Positions 17,016 to 26,477 of a DNA stretch of 64,000 nucleotides are shown here, in pieces. A program made the translations under genes and the position numbers. A model generated the notes under the pieces. The model made no database searches. It had not been told where the DNA came from and saw nothing but the letters and a program-made list of their open reading frames with translations. The stretch covers positions 2,149,501 to 2,213,500 of the forward strand of contig NZ_CP110009.1 of the NCBI RefSeq assembly GCF_025947305.1, in the 5' to 3' direction. Source of the DNA: Flavobacterium sp. N3904. Lineage in GTDB: Bacteria > Bacteroidota > Bacteroidia > Flavobacteriales > Flavobacteriaceae. Within the stretch, counting starts at the first letter, position 1, and each line of letters starts with the position of its first letter.

Positions 17016-17912
17016 ATGAATTGGCAATCGTATATAAAAAGTTATCAGTCTTATCTTAAGATTGAAAGAGGTTTATCAAAAAATACCATTGATAATTATT
17101 CTTTTGATATTGAGCGGTTATGCGTTTTTTTGGGAGAAAATGATATACAGGTTTCTCCTTTAGCTATTAAGGAAGAAGTTGTGCAACAATTTATTTATAG
17201 TGTGTCAAAGGAAGTAAATCCCAGATCGCAAGCCAGAATAATTTCAGGGTTAAAAAGTTTTTTTTCGTATTTGATATTTGAAGATTTAAGAAATGACAAT
17301 CCCTTAGAATTAATAGAAGCTCCCAAAACCGGACGGAAATTACCCGATACATTGGCTGTGGAAGAAATTGATGCGCTTATTGCGGCAATTGATTTGAGTT
17401 CGAATGAAGGAGAACGAAATCGGGCTTTACTTGAAACTATGTATGGATGCGGACTTCGAGTTTCTGAACTTGTAGCTTTAAAAATATCAGATTTGTTTTT
17501 TGATGAAGGTTTTATCAAAATAACAGGAAAGGGAAACAAGCAACGATTTGTTCCCGTTGGGGATTTAACTCAAAAATATATTGAAATTTATAAAAATAAC
17601 ATTCGAATACATCTAAATATCCAAAAAGGATTTGAAGATACTTTGTTTCTTAATCGAAGAGGGAAACAATTGACTCGAGCTATGATTTTTACAATAATCA
17701 AAGATTTGGCAGTCAAAATAAATTTAAATAAAAGCATAAGTCCTCATACACTCAGGCATTCTTTTGCAACACATCTTTTAGAAAATGGCGCCGATTTGCG
17801 TTCCATTCAATTGATGCTCGGACACGAATCGATTACAACAACAGAAATATACGTTCATTTGGACAGAAGGTATTTGACAGAAGTGATAAATGCCTTTCAT
17901 CCAAGGAAGTAA
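17016..17912 (+). CDS. xerD: Tyrosine recombinase XerD/XerC-like
   Basis: A 298-residue site-specific recombinase for chromosome dimer resolution. The N-terminal SAM-like domain (~1-100: YLKIERGLSKNTIDNYSFDI) is followed by the catalytic domain with all active residues: Arg148 (GCGLRVSEL), Lys172 (GKGNKQRFVPV), His244 and Arg247 (HTLRHSFATHLLENGADLR), His270 (LGHESITTTEIYVH) and Tyr279. The start is at MNWQSYIK; the longer frame reads back through the previous gene's terminator. Size and motif spacing fit XerD rather than an integron or phage integrase, and no att site or mobile cargo is visible. Confidence 0.93.
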   Translation: MNWQSYIKSYQSYLKIERGLSKNTIDNYSFDIERLCVFLGENDIQVSPLAIKEEVVQQFIYSVSKEVNPRSQARIISGLKSFFSYLIFEDLRNDNPLELIEAPKTGRKLPDTLAVEEIDALIAAIDLSSNEGERNRALLETMYGCGLRVSELVALKISDLFFDEGFIKITGKGNKQRFVPVGDLTQKYIEIYKNNIRIHLNIQKGFEDTLFLNRRGKQLTRAMIFTIIKDLAVKINLNKSISPHTLRHSFATHLLENGADLRSIQLMLGHESITTTEIYVHLDRRYLTEVINAFHPRK

Positions 17913-17990
17913 AAGATAATGTTGTCTGATTATTTGTCTTTTTTTTAAAATTAAATTAAATTTCTTTAGTGTTTTAACAGTAAGATTCAA

Positions 17991-17998
17991 TATTTTTG
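17991..17998 (+). promoter_or_regulatory. -7 box (TATTTTTG) of the histidine kinase gene
   Basis: A TAnnTTTG match 23 bp before the ATG at 18022; no clear -33 TTG. Confidence 0.45.
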
Positions 17999-18021
17999 TT
18001 CTAAACTTAGTTATTTCCACA

Positions 18022-19524
18022 ATGATCTTTACAGCTAATAAAAATCCAAAAGACTTAAATAAATTATATGAAAGTTTAATTAAACAACTTCCGAATATAA
18101 TTTTTCAGATACGAGTTGATACTCAACGGCAAATTGCAGTAGATTTTTTAAGCAAGCCAATAGAATTTTTAAATGAGTTTTCTTTTAATGAATTTCTGGA
18201 AGACTCCTATAAATTGTCAAATTATAAAATCTACGAACCGGATTTAAAATTTTTTATAGAATCGTATGAAAAAGCATTAACCAGTAATGAAAAATGGGAG
18301 ATAGATTTTAGGCTTCTTTTGCCCGAAAGTGGATATAAGTGGCTACGAATTGATGCAACGCCTAAAAAAAATGAAAATGATGAAATTATTTTTTACGGTC
18401 TAATTTCTGATATTACGATTGTAAAAGAGCAAGAAATTAGAATAAGAGTTGCTGATGAAAGATATCATTTTGCGGTTCAAGCATCAGATAGAGGCGTTTG
18501 GGATTGGGACTTAATTACAAATAAAGTATATTATTCATCCGAATCCATGAAAATTCTGGAACTTACCGATTCAGATTTAGTCGCTGCTCCAGAAGAGTGG
18601 GATGAAAGAGTACACCCAGATGATAGAGAAGAGTATTATGGAAATATTAACTTGCATTTTGACAATAAAATTCCGTTTTATGAAACCTGTCATCGTGTTT
18701 TATGTTCTGGAAAGTATAAATGGATTCTGGATAGAGGTAAAGTTATTGAAAGGGATGTCGATGGAAAACCATTGCGTATCGTAGGAACCCACACAGATAT
18801 TTCAGAACAAAAAGAAAAAGAAATTGAATTAGGAAAAATGCTTGAAATAGTAAATACCCAAAACAATAAGCTGTTGAATTTTGCCCATATTGTTTCACAT
18901 AATTTACGAACGCATAGTGGGAATATAAAATCTTTATTGGATTTGCATAGGGAAACGCTTTTGTCGGATGCTGACACATTAACCAATATTCAAATTGTTT
19001 CGGATGAATTATTTTCGACCATTGAAAATTTAAATGATTTGGTTAGCATTTATGCCGAGAGAGAAAATAAAATGCAACAATTGAATATGAATAGTTTTAT
19101 TGATAAAGTATTGGATGTTTTACGGGAATCCTTAAAACTAAAAGAAATTCAGGTTTTAAATTATGTTCCAAGTTCTATTCAGGTGGATTGTTTGCCCGCT
19201 TATTTAGAAAGTATATTGTTGAATCTGGTTACCAATGCAATTAAATATTCGGATCCCAAAAAAGAACCAAAAATCATTTTTACAACAGAAATAAATGAAA
19301 ACTTTGTTGTTTTAAATGTGAAAGATAATGGTTTGGGGATTGATTTAAATATGCATAAGGATTCCATTTTTGGCTTGTATAAAACTTTTCACAAAAACAA
19401 TGATGCTAGGGGAGTAGGCTTATATTTAACCAAAAATCAAATCGAAAATATGGGCGGAAAAATTGAAGTTGAAAGTACGTTAAATTTTGGAACGACCTTT
19501 AAGCTTTATTTTAAAAAAGGGTAA
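18022..19524 (+). CDS. Cytosolic PAS-domain sensor histidine kinase
   Basis: A 500-residue protein with no membrane segment or signal peptide. Two PAS/PAC units lie at ~20-135 and ~145-262 (second: ASDRGVWDWDLITNKVYYS, HPDDREEYY, and DGKPLRIVGTHTDISEQKE). A HisKA-type helix (~280-330) has the phospho-acceptor His293 in AHIVSHNLRTHSGN, and a HATPase domain has the N box LVTNAIKYS, G1 DNGLGID and G2 GVGLYLTKNQIENMGG. No cognate response regulator is adjacent, so it is an orphan kinase. The ligand is unknown; PAS units may sense light, redox or small molecules. Confidence 0.9.
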   Translation: MIFTANKNPKDLNKLYESLIKQLPNIIFQIRVDTQRQIAVDFLSKPIEFLNEFSFNEFLEDSYKLSNYKIYEPDLKFFIESYEKALTSNEKWEIDFRLLLPESGYKWLRIDATPKKNENDEIIFYGLISDITIVKEQEIRIRVADERYHFAVQASDRGVWDWDLITNKVYYSSESMKILELTDSDLVAAPEEWDERVHPDDREEYYGNINLHFDNKIPFYETCHRVLCSGKYKWILDRGKVIERDVDGKPLRIVGTHTDISEQKEKEIELGKMLEIVNTQNNKLLNFAHIVSHNLRTHSGNIKSLLDLHRETLLSDADTLTNIQIVSDELFSTIENLNDLVSIYAERENKMQQLNMNSFIDKVLDVLRESLKLKEIQVLNYVPSSIQVDCLPAYLESILLNLVTNAIKYSDPKKEPKIIFTTEINENFVVLNVKDNGLGIDLNMHKDSIFGLYKTFHKNNDARGVGLYLTKNQIENMGGKIEVESTLNFGTTFKLYFKKG

Positions 19525-19553
19525 TTAATTTCCAAAAATAAATAGTCAAAATA

Positions 19554-19604
19554 AAAATTCCAAATTCCAATTGTTAGATTCTAACTTTTGGAATTTGGAA
19601 TTTT
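19554..19604. terminator. Bidirectional terminator with nested hairpin
   Basis: A perfect 17-bp inverted repeat (AAAATTCCAAATTCCAA at 19554-19570 and its complement at 19588-19604). The loop has an inner GTTAG/CTAAC hairpin. It lies between convergent genes and can serve both. Confidence 0.85.
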
Positions 19605-19644
19605 AGTATTTATAATTATTCACTAATAATTGAAAAAGTGAAAG

Positions 19645-21207
19645 TTATTTAGCAATATTTACCGCTCTGGTTTCTCTAATTACAGTAACTTTTACTTGAC
19701 CAGGATAAGTCATCTCGGTTTGTATTTTTTGTGAAATTTCAAAAGATAAAGTAGCAGCATTGTCATCTGAAACTTTCTCACTTTCTACGATAACACGAAG
19801 TTCTCTACCGGCTTGAATTGCATAGGCATTTTTCACTCCATTGAATCCATAAGCCACTTCTTCAAGATCTTTTAAACGTTGAATGTAGGAGTCTAATACT
19901 TGTCTTCTTGCGCCAGGTCTAGCTCCCGAAATAGCATCACATACTTGAACAATAGGAGATAATAGTGATTTCATCTCTATCTCGTCGTGGTGAGCTCCAA
20001 TGGCGTTACAAACTTCTTCTTTTTCACCAAATTTCTCAGCCCATTGCATTCCTAACAATGCGTGTGGTAAATCACTTTCGGCATCTGGAACTTTACCAAT
20101 ATCATGAAGTAATCCAGCTCTTTTGGCCAGTTTAACGTTCAATCCTAATTCAGCCGCCATAATTCCACAAAGTTTAGAAACTTCACGGGAGTGTTGTAAT
20201 AAATTTTGTCCGTAAGAAGAACGGTATTTCATTCTACCAACGACTTTTATTAATTCAGGATGTAAACCATGAATTCCTAAATCGATTACTGTGCGCTTTC
20301 CAACTTCAATGATTTCATCATCAATTTGTTTGGTTGTTTTGGCAACTACTTCTTCAATACGAGCAGGGTGAATACGTCCGTCAGTTACTAATTTATGCAG
20401 TGCCAAACGGGCAATTTCTCTACGAACAGGGTCAAAACAAGAAAGAATAATAGCTTCCGGAGTATCATCAACGATAATCTCAACACCTGTAGCGGCTTCA
20501 AGAGCTCTAATATTTCTACCTTCACGGCCAATAATTCTACCTTTTACATCATCCGACTCGATGTTGAAAACAGAAACACAGTTTTCTACTGCTTCTTCGG
20601 TACCCACTCTTTGGATCGTGTTGATAATGATTTTCTTCGCTTCCTGTTGAGCAGTTAATTTTGCCTCTTCAATCGTTTCTTGAATATGTGACATTGCCTG
20701 ACTTTTGGCTTCTCCTTTTAGTCCTTCAACTAATTGACTTTTGGCTTCGTCGGCAGATAATCCAGAAATAACTTCTAGCTGTTGTAATTGACTTTTATGC
20801 AGTCTGTCAACTTCTAGTTGTTTTTTGTCTAGAAGCTCAATTTTTGCAGTATATTCAATTGTTTTTGCTTCAAAATCATCATTTACTTTTTTAGCTTTTG
20901 ATAATTCATTTGAAATTTGAGATTCTTTGTCACGAACTCTTTTTTCTACTTCAGCAACTTTTTTGTCTCTGGCTAGAATTACTTGTTCGTGTTCAGATTT
21001 TAATTCGATAAATTTTTCTTTCGCTTGAAGGATTTTATCTTTTTTGATGTTTTCGGCTTCAAGATTGGCGTCTTTTAAGATTGATGCCGCTTCTTTTTTA
21101 GCGCTTTTAATTAAATTAGAGATATTGCTTTTTTCTATTACTTTGGCTATACCAAATCCTGCCGCTATACCTGTAATTCCTGAAATAATTATTGTTAAGA
21201 TGTCCAT
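19645..21207 (-). CDS. rny: Ribonuclease Y
   Basis: A 520-residue membrane-anchored endoribonuclease that starts mRNA decay. Residues 1-25 form a membrane anchor ([21 protein letters not shown]), ~30-200 a long coiled coil, ~210-270 a KH domain ([29 protein letters not shown]), and ~335-430 the HD domain with the metal motif AGLLHDIGK and the conserved GAHHDEIE; the C-terminal region is RNase Y-specific. The length matches the family. It is separated from the upstream zapA gene by the 6S-type RNA. Confidence 0.96.
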   Translation of the reverse strand: MDILTIIISGITGIAAGFGIAKVIEKSNISNLIKSAKKEAASILKDANLEAENIKKDKILQAKEKFIELKSEHEQVILARDKKVAEVEKRVRDKESQISNELSKAKKVNDDFEAKTIEYTAKIELLDKKQLEVDRLHKSQLQQLEVISGLSADEAKSQLVEGLKGEAKSQAMSHIQETIEEAKLTAQQEAKKIIINTIQRVGTEEAVENCVSVFNIESDDVKGRIIGREGRNIRALEAATGVEIIVDDTPEAIILSCFDPVRREIARLALHKLVTDGRIHPARIEEVVAKTTKQIDDEIIEVGKRTVIDLGIHGLHPELIKVVGRMKYRSSYGQNLLQHSREVSKLCGIMAAELGLNVKLAKRAGLLHDIGKVPDAESDLPHALLGMQWAEKFGEKEEVCNAIGAHHDEIEMKSLLSPIVQVCDAISGARPGARRQVLDSYIQRLKDLEEVAYGFNGVKNAYAIQAGRELRVIVESEKVSDDNAATLSFEISQKIQTEMTYPGQVKVTVIRETRAVNIAK

Positions 21208-21227
21208 GTTTGTTAAAATTTATATAT

Positions 21228-21389
21228 AAAAAAGCCTACATTAGGTGTTTGTATAAACTCGAAAAGACAAGTTTTGAGCTAACTCACTGTTCAAGTTTCC
21301 TCGCCGAAGCGTGGCATGCTTTAGTAGTGATGATTTGCTCATTCTAAATTGTTAGTGTTGAGTTTACCAATATGAACTAATGTAGGCAG
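21228..21389 (-). ncRNA. ssrS: 6S RNA (Bacteroidota/Flavobacteria type)
   Basis: A ~155-nt non-coding region on the minus strand is closed by an 11-bp perfect terminal stem: GCCTACATTAG at its 5' end (complement of 21377-21387) and CTAATGTAGGC at its 3' end (complement of 21234-21244), followed by a T-run. The interior can form an irregular long hairpin with a central bulge, the shape that lets 6S RNA mimic an open promoter and hold RNA polymerase. It lies directly behind zapA, as ssrS does in many bacteria. The 5' end is probably processed from the zapA transcript. I rely on position and stem, not on a covariance search. Confidence 0.82.
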
Positions 21390-21413
21390 TATCTTAGTTT
21401 GTGTAAAGAACGT

Positions 21414-21707
21414 TTAATTATCGAGATATTGATCTAAAAGCGTATTGATTTTTTTTATCCTTTCAATGGTTTCAACACCATCAATAGCATTGTCAATTTG
21501 CTTTTGTTCCGCTTGAGAGGCAAATTGTAAAGCACACATCGCTAATACATCTTGTTTATCCCGAACAGCATAATTTTTTTCAAATTGCTTTATCATAGCA
21601 TCAATTTTTTTGGAGGCACTTCGAAGGCCTTCTTCTTGAGCAAAATCCACTGTTAATGGATAAACTCTGTCTGCAATTGATATTTTAATTTTAAGCTTTT
21701 CGTCCAT
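21414..21707 (-). CDS. zapA: Cell division protein ZapA
   Basis: A 97-residue FtsZ-ring-associated protein. The N-terminal strand-rich head (KLKIKISIADRVYPLTVDFAQEEGLRSASKKIDAMIKQF) is followed by ALQFASQAEQKQ and a C-terminal coiled coil (DGVETIERIKKINTLLDQYL), the ZapA layout. It cross-links FtsZ filaments. Between it and rny lies the 6S-type RNA; the coiled-coil gene upstream ends 8 bp before its start. Confidence 0.93.
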   Translation of the reverse strand: MDEKLKIKISIADRVYPLTVDFAQEEGLRSASKKIDAMIKQFEKNYAVRDKQDVLAMCALQFASQAEQKQIDNAIDGVETIERIKKINTLLDQYLDN

Positions 21708-21715
21708 TTTTTTTA

Positions 21716-22006
21716 CTAATCTGATAGCTGTGCTATACAGTAATCAATTTCACGAATTATTGAATTTATTTTAAGCTTTGTATCTCTTTTATTATCGTCA
21801 CTGCCTAATAATGCATTGGCTATTCTGAGTGTTTCTAATTGTGTTTTTAAAATCTCAATTTCTGAAGATTGTGTTTGTATCAACACTGCAGCTTTTTTTA
21901 ACTCTAAATTTAATTCTTGATTGTTTTTTTCTAAACCTTTCATTTTATAAAAAAGTTTTTCAATCTTATTTTCAAGAGTATCAATTATTTCTGCAATCAC
22001 ACTCAT
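21716..22006 (-). CDS. Small coiled-coil protein encoded with zapA
   Basis: A 96-residue protein that is almost entirely heptad coiled coil (ENKIEKLFYKMKGLEKNNQELNLELKKAAVL...EIEILKTQLETLRIANALLGSDD), followed by a short helix. No catalytic motif, signal peptide or membrane span. It is the first gene of an operon with zapA and the 6S RNA, so a cell-division role similar to the coiled-coil Z-ring protein ZapB is plausible, but this is inference from context. The promoter upstream is a perfect match. Confidence 0.8.
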   Translation of the reverse strand: MSVIAEIIDTLENKIEKLFYKMKGLEKNNQELNLELKKAAVLIQTQSSEIEILKTQLETLRIANALLGSDDNKRDTKLKINSIIREIDYCIAQLSD

Positions 22007-22034
22007 TATAATTCCTATTCATTACTTAATCTTA

Positions 22035-22064
22035 CAAAGTTAGTATTCCTTTTTATTATTACAA
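22035..22064 (-). promoter_or_regulatory. Consensus promoter of the coiled-coil/zapA/6S operon
   Basis: On the minus strand TTG (complement of 22062-22064), 19 bp, then TAACTTTG (complement of 22035-22042). A perfect TTG-N19-TAnnTTTG, 29 bp before the first ATG. Confidence 0.85.
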
Positions 22065-22185
22065 TATTTTATCGCTTTTTTTACATTAAAATAATCAATT
22101 ATTTAAAAATCAGTTTATTATATTTTGCATATATTTTGTCTTGTGGGGTTTGCTTCCTTTTTTTAACTTAGCCAAAATGTAATTT

Positions 22186-23880
22186 ATGAAAATTTCTTTT
22201 TTTTTATTCTTGCTTACTGCTTCTCTTTTTGCACAAAGTGAGTACCCAAAAAAATATTTTTGCTCTCCATTAGATATTCCAATGCAATTATCTGGGAATT
22301 TTGGGGAGTTAAGACCCAATCATTTTCATGCTGGTTTTGATATGAAAACACTTCAAAGAGAAGGGCTGAATGTCTATGCCGTTGCAGATGGATACGTATC
22401 AAGAATAAAAATTTCAACGTTTGGAAATGGAAAAACCATTTATATTGATCATCCAAATGGATTTACATCGGTATACGGACATTTGCAAAAAGCAACCGAT
22501 TCTATCGAAAATTTTATAAAGAAAACTCATTATAAAGAGCAGTCTTTCGAAATTGAAATGTATTTTAAACCAAATCAAATGCCTGTTAAGCAAGGACAAT
22601 TAATTGCTGTCTCCGGGAATACAGGCGCTTCTGAAGGACCGCATCTGCATTTTGAATTTAGAGACACAAAAACAGAATATATAATAAATCCTATGTTTTT
22701 TGGTTTTGATGCTTTTATGAAAGACAGAAAGAAACCGATTGTGTCCAATTTATATGTTTATCCTTTAGATTCAAAAACAACTGTTAATCATTCACAACGA
22801 CCAATAACGATCAATTTGTCTTTGCAAAAAGACGGAACTTATCTGGCAGATAAAGTGGTTTCAAATGGGAAAATTGGTTTTGGTATTGCAAGTTTCGATT
22901 ATGATGATGTTTCGTTTAATAAAAATGGAGTTTTCAATGTGGATTTGGCTTGTAATGGAAAATCAATTTTTGGTTATCAATTTAATACCTATTCCTTTGA
23001 CGAAATGCGTTATGTAAATGCATTTATCGATTATCCGCTTTATAAAAAAACAGGGCAACGGGTTCAGAAACTGTTTATGAATCCGCCTTATAATTTAAGT
23101 ATAATTAAAACGGACGGAAGCAAAGGTGTTATTGCGGTACTTCCAAATTTGACTTCAGTTTGCCGTCTGGAGGTTTCTGATTTTTTTGGAAATAAAACTA
23201 CAATTGCCATACCAATAGTATACGATGCACTTTCTACTATAATCGAAAAAGAACCAGTTGTATCAAATTATTTTGTAAAAGCTTCGAAAGATTGTTTTTT
23301 TGAAAAAGATAGAACGTCTGTTTTCTTTCCGGCAAATACTTTTTACAGTGACTTTAATTTGAATTTTGATGTCAAAAACGGTGTCATTACCATTCACGAT
23401 GATACAGTTCCCGTTCATTCGAATTTCACAATCGCCATAGAAAATGACAATTATAAAGAAGACCAAAAAGATAAAGTTTTTATTGGACTGGTTCAAGGCG
23501 AAAAAATAAGTTACAATACCACACGCCGAAAAGAGGCTATTTATGAAACCAAAGCTAAAACATTAGGACAATACAAATTGGTTTTGGATACGATTCCGCC
23601 TATTATTACCATCTCTAAAACTATTGAGGGTAAAGATTTGTCCAATCAGAAAAGACTTGAAGTAAGTATCAGAGATAGTTTATCGGGAATAAAAACATAT
23701 AATGGCTATCTGAATGGAAAATGGATTTTGATGGAATATGACAATAAAACAAGAGTTTTGACACATAATTTTAGCGACGGAATTGTAGAGGAAGGCAATA
23801 ACGAATTAAAAGTAGTTGTAGTAGATAATGTTGGGAATTCTTCTATCTTTGAAACTCATTTTTATAGAAGCCAAAAATAA
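22186..23880 (+). CDS. M23 family metallopeptidase, exported
   Basis: A 564-residue peptidoglycan hydrolase-like protein with a signal peptide (MKISFFLFLLTASLFAQ). The LytM domain at ~30-180 has the zinc ligands in NHFHAGFDMKT (H-x3-D) and GPHLHFEFRD (H-x-H), plus GNGKTIYIDHPNGFTSVYGHL. A long C-terminal part of ~370 residues is beta-rich with a bacterial-Ig-like end (RDSLSGIKTYNGYLNGKWI...LKVVVVDNVGNSSIF). Probable role: cell-wall remodelling in the periplasm. The TonB receptor follows after 14 bp, so they form an operon. Confidence 0.92.
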   Translation: MKISFFLFLLTASLFAQSEYPKKYFCSPLDIPMQLSGNFGELRPNHFHAGFDMKTLQREGLNVYAVADGYVSRIKISTFGNGKTIYIDHPNGFTSVYGHLQKATDSIENFIKKTHYKEQSFEIEMYFKPNQMPVKQGQLIAVSGNTGASEGPHLHFEFRDTKTEYIINPMFFGFDAFMKDRKKPIVSNLYVYPLDSKTTVNHSQRPITINLSLQKDGTYLADKVVSNGKIGFGIASFDYDDVSFNKNGVFNVDLACNGKSIFGYQFNTYSFDEMRYVNAFIDYPLYKKTGQRVQKLFMNPPYNLSIIKTDGSKGVIAVLPNLTSVCRLEVSDFFGNKTTIAIPIVYDALSTIIEKEPVVSNYFVKASKDCFFEKDRTSVFFPANTFYSDFNLNFDVKNGVITIHDDTVPVHSNFTIAIENDNYKEDQKDKVFIGLVQGEKISYNTTRRKEAIYETKAKTLGQYKLVLDTIPPIITISKTIEGKDLSNQKRLEVSIRDSLSGIKTYNGYLNGKWILMEYDNKTRVLTHNFSDGIVEEGNNELKVVVVDNVGNSSIFETHFYRSQK

Positions 23881-23894
23881 TAAACACACACCAT

Positions 23895-26360
23895 TTGTAT
23901 ACCTTAAGAATTCTATATTGTTTCCTTTTTTTTGGATTAGGGTTTGTGTCTGATGCCCAAACGGCTTTTGTAAAAGGAATTGTTTTAGACCAAAATAATC
24001 ACCCTATAGAAAATGTAAATATTAGCTGTTTGAATGCTAAAGCCCTGACGAACGAAACGGGTTTTTATCAAATTGCAATACCTGCCAATCAAAAAGTCAC
24101 AGTAGAATTTACCCACATTTCATTAAAAAAAAGTTCTCTTAAAATTTCTTTAAAGCCTAATGAAGTTTATGTTTTTAACATGAATATGAATGAGCAGGAG
24201 GAACAAATGGGGGAGGTTGTTATTAATAATAAAAATAAAAAGGCAGTTCAGGGAATTATCACTTTTGACGCCAAGGATATACATTTTATCCCAGGAGCGA
24301 ATGCTGGAATAGAAAACGTTTTGAAAACATTACCGGGTGTAAATTCAAATAATGAACTGAGTACCCAATATGAAGTACGAGGCGGGAATTATGATGAAAA
24401 TTTGGTTTACGTAAACGAGGTCGAAGTTTATCGTCCTTTTCTTATTCGATCGGGACAACAAGAAGGATTGAGTTTTATCAATACTGATTTGGTTCAAAAC
24501 ATTGATTTTTCAGCGGGTGGTTTTCAGGCAAAATATGGAGATAAAATGTCTTCTGTTTTAGATATTACCTATAGAAAGCCAGTACATTTTGGAGCCAATC
24601 TAGAATTAAGTTTTCTTGGAGGAAGTGTTTCTGTTGATGCTGTTTCAAAAGACAATAAATGGTCTGCAATTACCGGAATTCGATATAGAAACAACAGCTT
24701 GCTAGTCAATAGTCAGGAAACCCAAACCAATTACACTCCAACTTTTGCCGATATTCAAACTAACATCATTTATCAGTCTTCGACTAAATGGCAATGGAGT
24801 TTTTTGGGTAATATTTCTCAAAATAAGTATTTATATCAGCCGCTTACCCGTCAGACCAATTTTGGAACAGCGGATGCTCCTATGGCTTTATCGGTTTATT
24901 ATGAAGGACAGGAAAAAGATAAATACGATACTTATTTTGGGGCTATAAAAACTACTTACGAAGTAAATGACAGTTTTACGTTAAAGTTTATTGGATCGCT
25001 TTTTCATACTGTAGAACAAGAAAATTTTGATATTTTGGCTCAATATCGTTTGGGCGAAGTCGATACGAATATTGGTTCAGATACCTATGGAGATGTTACT
25101 TTTTCGAGAGGAATTGGTTCACAACTTAATCATGCCCGAAATAATTTGGATGCGTTAATTGCCAATTTAGAAATAAAAGGATTCAAGAATTGGAAACAAA
25201 ACCAAATCGAATGGGGTGTGAAATACACGAAGGAATCGATTCGGGACCGAGTGTCAGAATGGGAAGTTATTGATTCTGCAGGGTTTTCGATAAATCCTCC
25301 TCTTATGCTGCCTAAAAATGATCAGCCCTATCAGCCTTATACTGGCCCTTTAGCGCCATTTCAATATGTATATGCTACTAATTTTACTGATATTAACCGA
25401 TTTTCGGCCTATGCGCAATGGGGTAGAAAAGATAATCTAGGAACAAACGAAATTTGGTATAATTTGGGTGTTCGAATGCAAAGCTGGGAAGTTACAGGCG
25501 ATAATTTGGCTAGTAATTTTCAAACGGTTTTTAGTCCCAGAGCTCAATTTGCCATAAAGCCAGATTGGAAGAAAGATATGCTGTTTAGGTTTACCATTGG
25601 AGTATACAATCAGCCACCATTTTATCGGGAGTTGAGGGATTATGATGGAGTGGTTCAGCCTGATACCAAAGCGCAAAAAGCAATAAATGTGGTTTTGGGA
25701 AATGATTACAGTTTCAAAATGTGGGAACGACCTTTTAAACTCGTAACCGAAGCCTATTATAAAACATTATCTGATGTAAATCCATATACGGTTGACAATG
25801 TCAGGATACGTTATGCGGCTGCCAACAACGCAACTGCGTATGCACAAGGTCTGGATGTGCGGCTTAATGGTGAATTTGTTCCTGGAACCGATTCCTGGAT
25901 TAGTTTTGGCTATCTAAAGACTGAAGAGAATATCGATAACAAAGGCTACATTGCCAGACCAACCGATCAGCGATTAAAATTTGGTCTTTTGTTTCAGGAT
26001 TATATGCCAAAAATTCCAAGCCTGAAATTGTATCTTAATCTAGTTTACAATACAGGATTGCCGGGCGGTTCTCCAGCTTATGCCGATCCGTATTTGTACC
26101 AAAACCGATTGAATGATTACCGTCGGGTAGATGTCGGGTTTTCTAAAGTGTTCATCGATCAAAAAGTGGGAATGTCCAATAAGAAATTTTTTAAAAATCT
26201 AAAGGAACTATCGCTAGGTTTTGAGATTTTCAATCTCTTTGACAATCAAAATGCAATAACCAATACTTGGGTTCGTGATGTGTACACCAAAACAGAATAT
26301 GCGATTCCCAATTATATGACTACCCGTGTTTTTAATTTGAAATTAAGTGCGAGGTTATAG
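23895..26360 (+). CDS. TonB-dependent receptor with CarboxypepD-regulatory domain (TTG start)
   Basis: An 821-residue outer-membrane receptor. The signal peptide (MYTLRILYCFLFFGLGFVSDAQ) requires a TTG start at 23895, as no ATG/GTG lies in frame before the mature region. Then a carboxypeptidase-regulatory beta-sandwich (~23-105), a plug (~120-230: LKTLPGVNSNNELSTQYEVRGG, then FSAGGFQAKYGDKMSSVLDI), and a beta-barrel ending in FNLKLSARL. It lacks the SusC-type signatures and no SusD gene is adjacent, so it is not an obvious PUL. Substrate unknown. It follows the M23 peptidase after 14 bp. Confidence 0.92.
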   Translation: MYTLRILYCFLFFGLGFVSDAQTAFVKGIVLDQNNHPIENVNISCLNAKALTNETGFYQIAIPANQKVTVEFTHISLKKSSLKISLKPNEVYVFNMNMNEQEEQMGEVVINNKNKKAVQGIITFDAKDIHFIPGANAGIENVLKTLPGVNSNNELSTQYEVRGGNYDENLVYVNEVEVYRPFLIRSGQQEGLSFINTDLVQNIDFSAGGFQAKYGDKMSSVLDITYRKPVHFGANLELSFLGGSVSVDAVSKDNKWSAITGIRYRNNSLLVNSQETQTNYTPTFADIQTNIIYQSSTKWQWSFLGNISQNKYLYQPLTRQTNFGTADAPMALSVYYEGQEKDKYDTYFGAIKTTYEVNDSFTLKFIGSLFHTVEQENFDILAQYRLGEVDTNIGSDTYGDVTFSRGIGSQLNHARNNLDALIANLEIKGFKNWKQNQIEWGVKYTKESIRDRVSEWEVIDSAGFSINPPLMLPKNDQPYQPYTGPLAPFQYVYATNFTDINRFSAYAQWGRKDNLGTNEIWYNLGVRMQSWEVTGDNLASNFQTVFSPRAQFAIKPDWKKDMLFRFTIGVYNQPPFYRELRDYDGVVQPDTKAQKAINVVLGNDYSFKMWERPFKLVTEAYYKTLSDVNPYTVDNVRIRYAAANNATAYAQGLDVRLNGEFVPGTDSWISFGYLKTEENIDNKGYIARPTDQRLKFGLLFQDYMPKIPSLKLYLNLVYNTGLPGGSPAYADPYLYQNRLNDYRRVDVGFSKVFIDQKVGMSNKKFFKNLKELSLGFEIFNLFDNQNAITNTWVRDVYTKTEYAIPNYMTTRVFNLKLSARL

Positions 26361-26442
26361 TGCTTTTTAAGAAAGCTGAAATTGAAGTTTACACAAATGA
26401 ATAAATCTGCTGCATATTTACTTTTCCATTTTTAAAAATGAT

Positions 26443-26450
26443 TACATTTG
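26443..26450 (+). promoter_or_regulatory. -7 box (TACATTTG) of the lipoprotein gene
   Basis: A perfect TAnnTTTG match 28 bp before the ATG at 26478; the -33 element is not evident. Confidence 0.5.
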
Positions 26451-26477
26451 AGTTTATTTTTTAATATTAAAATTATT

